Shown: one piece after another, positions 62,616 to 64,000 of the stretch
How the letters are laid out: each line of letters begins with the position of its first letter
How positions within the stretch are numbered: the first letter of the stretch is position 1
NCBI GenBank assembly: GCA_947650285.1
Contig: CANTFL010000981.1
Span: 1 to 64,000 of the forward strand
Direction: 5' to 3'
Length of the DNA stretch: 64,000 nt
DNA from: Hyaloperonospora brassicae
Lineage: Eukaryota; Oomycota; Peronosporomycetes; Peronosporales; Peronosporaceae
Notes under the pieces: generated by a model
Seen by the model: the letters and a program-made list of their open reading frames with translations, nothing else
What the model was told of the DNA's origin: nothing
Database searches by the model: none
Program-made: the position numbers and the translations under genes

Positions 62616-64000
62616 ATGACACGCAAGAAGGCCCGACGTAATTGTGTACCGAGTAATTTTTTTCGCCTGCTAGTTCTCAAGCAAGAACTACAAGGCGACG
62701 TGAAAGTGATGAAAGTCATTGTAGACGAAGTTGATGTACTGCGTTTGTGTCGTCAATTGGGCATGTCTATGTCCGGTGGAGGTGACCGGACTAAGTTCGA
62801 GCTCGGCAAGTTTGACCCCAGTGAGTATGACGCTGACTTCGCACGTTTCATTCGTGACAAGCTTGTGACTCGAGTAGGCGGCTGCGATGGACATGTCGAC
62901 AGCGATCAAGCCGTTGATGAGCAACTCGAAATTGGTTGTTTGTTTGGTAAGCAGGTAGAAGTAAAGGCGGAGCTCGATCGAATGGGGATTTGGAGTCGAG
63001 CGTGTGACAATCTGATCACTTACCAAGACCAGGGTGTCTATTGCCTTGAATGCGGCACCCAATGTGCAGGCGGTCGCGGATTCGTGGCGTTCTCGTGGCT
63101 TCGTGCCGACCTTTTTGGACCGAAAACAATACGCGATACCCCTGTGTATGTGCTTCGATTTTTACTGTCCCTCAGCTCGGCCATCACGTGCTGTATGTCT
63201 CGAAGTGATTTTGAACTCCTGAAGCGTGTGACAGACGCTAGGTTTGACAGCTCAAGCATGCGATGGCAATCGTGTTCGGTTGAATTTCAAGTAAAACGAC
63301 ACATGGAGCAGAGGGACAGTATCTGCAGTACTGGGCCGGCGAAAGCTCTTGTTCCTCAAACCGTTGACATCAAAACTATCCAGATTGTCAGCGGAATGTT
63401 CCCAGCCATTGCTGTCGAAAGCGCAGTACCATCGGTAACAGAGTGGGTGTCGCAAGACGAGACGTTGAGCTGTACAAACTTCGCAGACTGGCTACAGGAA
63501 AAGAGCGTCAATTATGCGGTAGAGCTCGTAAATGGAGATCTGTTACCCGTGGATGTGCGCAACTGCGTGCTTGCAAAGTTCGGCTATTTTCCGCAGTCAG
63601 GCCTAGATGAGTCGCGAGTGCGAATGGACGGAAAATTGGCAGAAGCGGTAAAGTTAGTTGGTGAACATGTGACGCACTATGTGAATGGGATATACGTCGC
63701 AATGGTCGATGTGAGCCAAATGCTTGTTGCTATTCCATACTCTCCGAATGACTTAGAGCAACAGGCAGCCTGCGGACAGTACGATCATCTATTGGACGAG
63801 CTGAACAGATACAAGGTGCTGGATGAACTCGACGATCAGACACGCACAGCACTTACAATCCCTGAAAGACTGCAGAATAGTTTGGATCTGCTGGCTGAAG
63901 TTTTCGAACGCCAGCCCGCCTTTTTCGAGGAAATGCTTGGATGCATTGAGACCGACAATTTGACGGCTATTTCCGCCCGTTATCAAAATTCGCTTACAGG
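62616..64000 (+). CDS. Third giant GTPase-family paralogue, 5' part (runs off the window)
   Basis: An open frame from ATG 62,616 to the edge (461 codons, no stop) parallels the N-terminus of the gene at 20,277. NFFRLLVLKQELQGDVKV and VDEVDVLRLCRQLGM match CFRLVSLVPEVQNDVEV and LDELEVMRLSCALGM. LFGKQVEVKAELDRMGIW matches LFGKQDAVKHELRKMDRW, and TPVYVLRFLLSLSSAITCCMS matches TYVLRFLSCLSPDMVCCLS. The GTPase, VWA and RING regions would lie beyond the window. Residues conserved between the copies point to a real domain in this otherwise unknown N-terminal region. Confidence 0.85.
   Translation, partial: MTRKKARRNCVPSNFFRLLVLKQELQGDVKVMKVIVDEVDVLRLCRQLGMSMSGGGDRTKFELGKFDPSEYDADFARFIRDKLVTRVGGCDGHVDSDQAVDEQLEIGCLFGKQVEVKAELDRMGIWSRACDNLITYQDQGVYCLECGTQCAGGRGFVAFSWLRADLFGPKTIRDTPVYVLRFLLSLSSAITCCMSRSDFELLKRVTDARFDSSSMRWQSCSVEFQVKRHMEQRDSICSTGPAKALVPQTVDIKTIQIVSGMFPAIAVESAVPSVTEWVSQDETLSCTNFADWLQEKSVNYAVELVNGDLLPVDVRNCVLAKFGYFPQSGLDESRVRMDGKLAEAVKLVGEHVTHYVNGIYVAMVDVSQMLVAIPYSPNDLEQQAACGQYDHLLDELNRYKVLDELDDQTRTALTIPERLQNSLDLLAEVFERQPAFFEEMLGCIETDNLTAISARYQNSLT

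Overview
The window looks like nuclear DNA of an oomycete (Phytophthora/downy-mildew-like stramenopile). The reasons are compact housekeeping genes with short GT-AG introns of about 60-170 bp, oomycete-type Ty3/gypsy chromovirus sequence, pogo/Tigger-type DNA transposon remains, and candidate initiator motifs of the oomycete type. All coordinates and splice sites below were read by eye; no search or alignment program was run.

Region 1, about 1-18,350, is a repeat graveyard. Positions 1 to about 7,830 hold a heavily decayed L1-like LINE with a zinc knuckle, an endonuclease, a reverse transcriptase and a C-terminal zinc-binding segment. Positions 8,124-18,349 are a pogo/Tigger-like DNA transposon with terminal inverted repeats and TA target duplications. 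Its transposase is split by an 8-kb Ty3/gypsy chromovirus at 9,627-17,617, which has two LTRs and a TATCA target duplication. This gypsy element is saturated with short perfect inverted repeats, mostly 8-14 bp arms with small loops, through both LTRs, every coding domain and the 3' region. That pattern is absent from the neighbouring LINE and Tigger sequence and is the most unusual signal in the window.

Region 2, 18,585-33,272, holds large accessory genes on the plus strand: an N-terminal fragment and a full copy of a giant protein (GBP/VLIG-like GTPase, Cys-rich region, VWA domain, RING finger), then a fusion of an Asteroid/XPG-like nuclease with a DEAH-box helicase. The window ends in a third member of the giant family, which starts at 62,616 and runs off the edge.

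Region 3, 33,933-62,350, is a housekeeping block: DNA topoisomerase II, a LYR-motif protein divergent from a mitochondrial YCII protein, a membrane-anchored serine carboxypeptidase, exosome subunit RRP43, an atypical protein kinase, a putative secreted charged protein, an eIF2B-gamma-like protein, a PDI divergent from a COA5/PET191-like protein, and an alpha-helical orphan divergent from glycyl-tRNA synthetase. Positions 39.0-41.1 kb and 50.7-55.5 kb are gene-poor.
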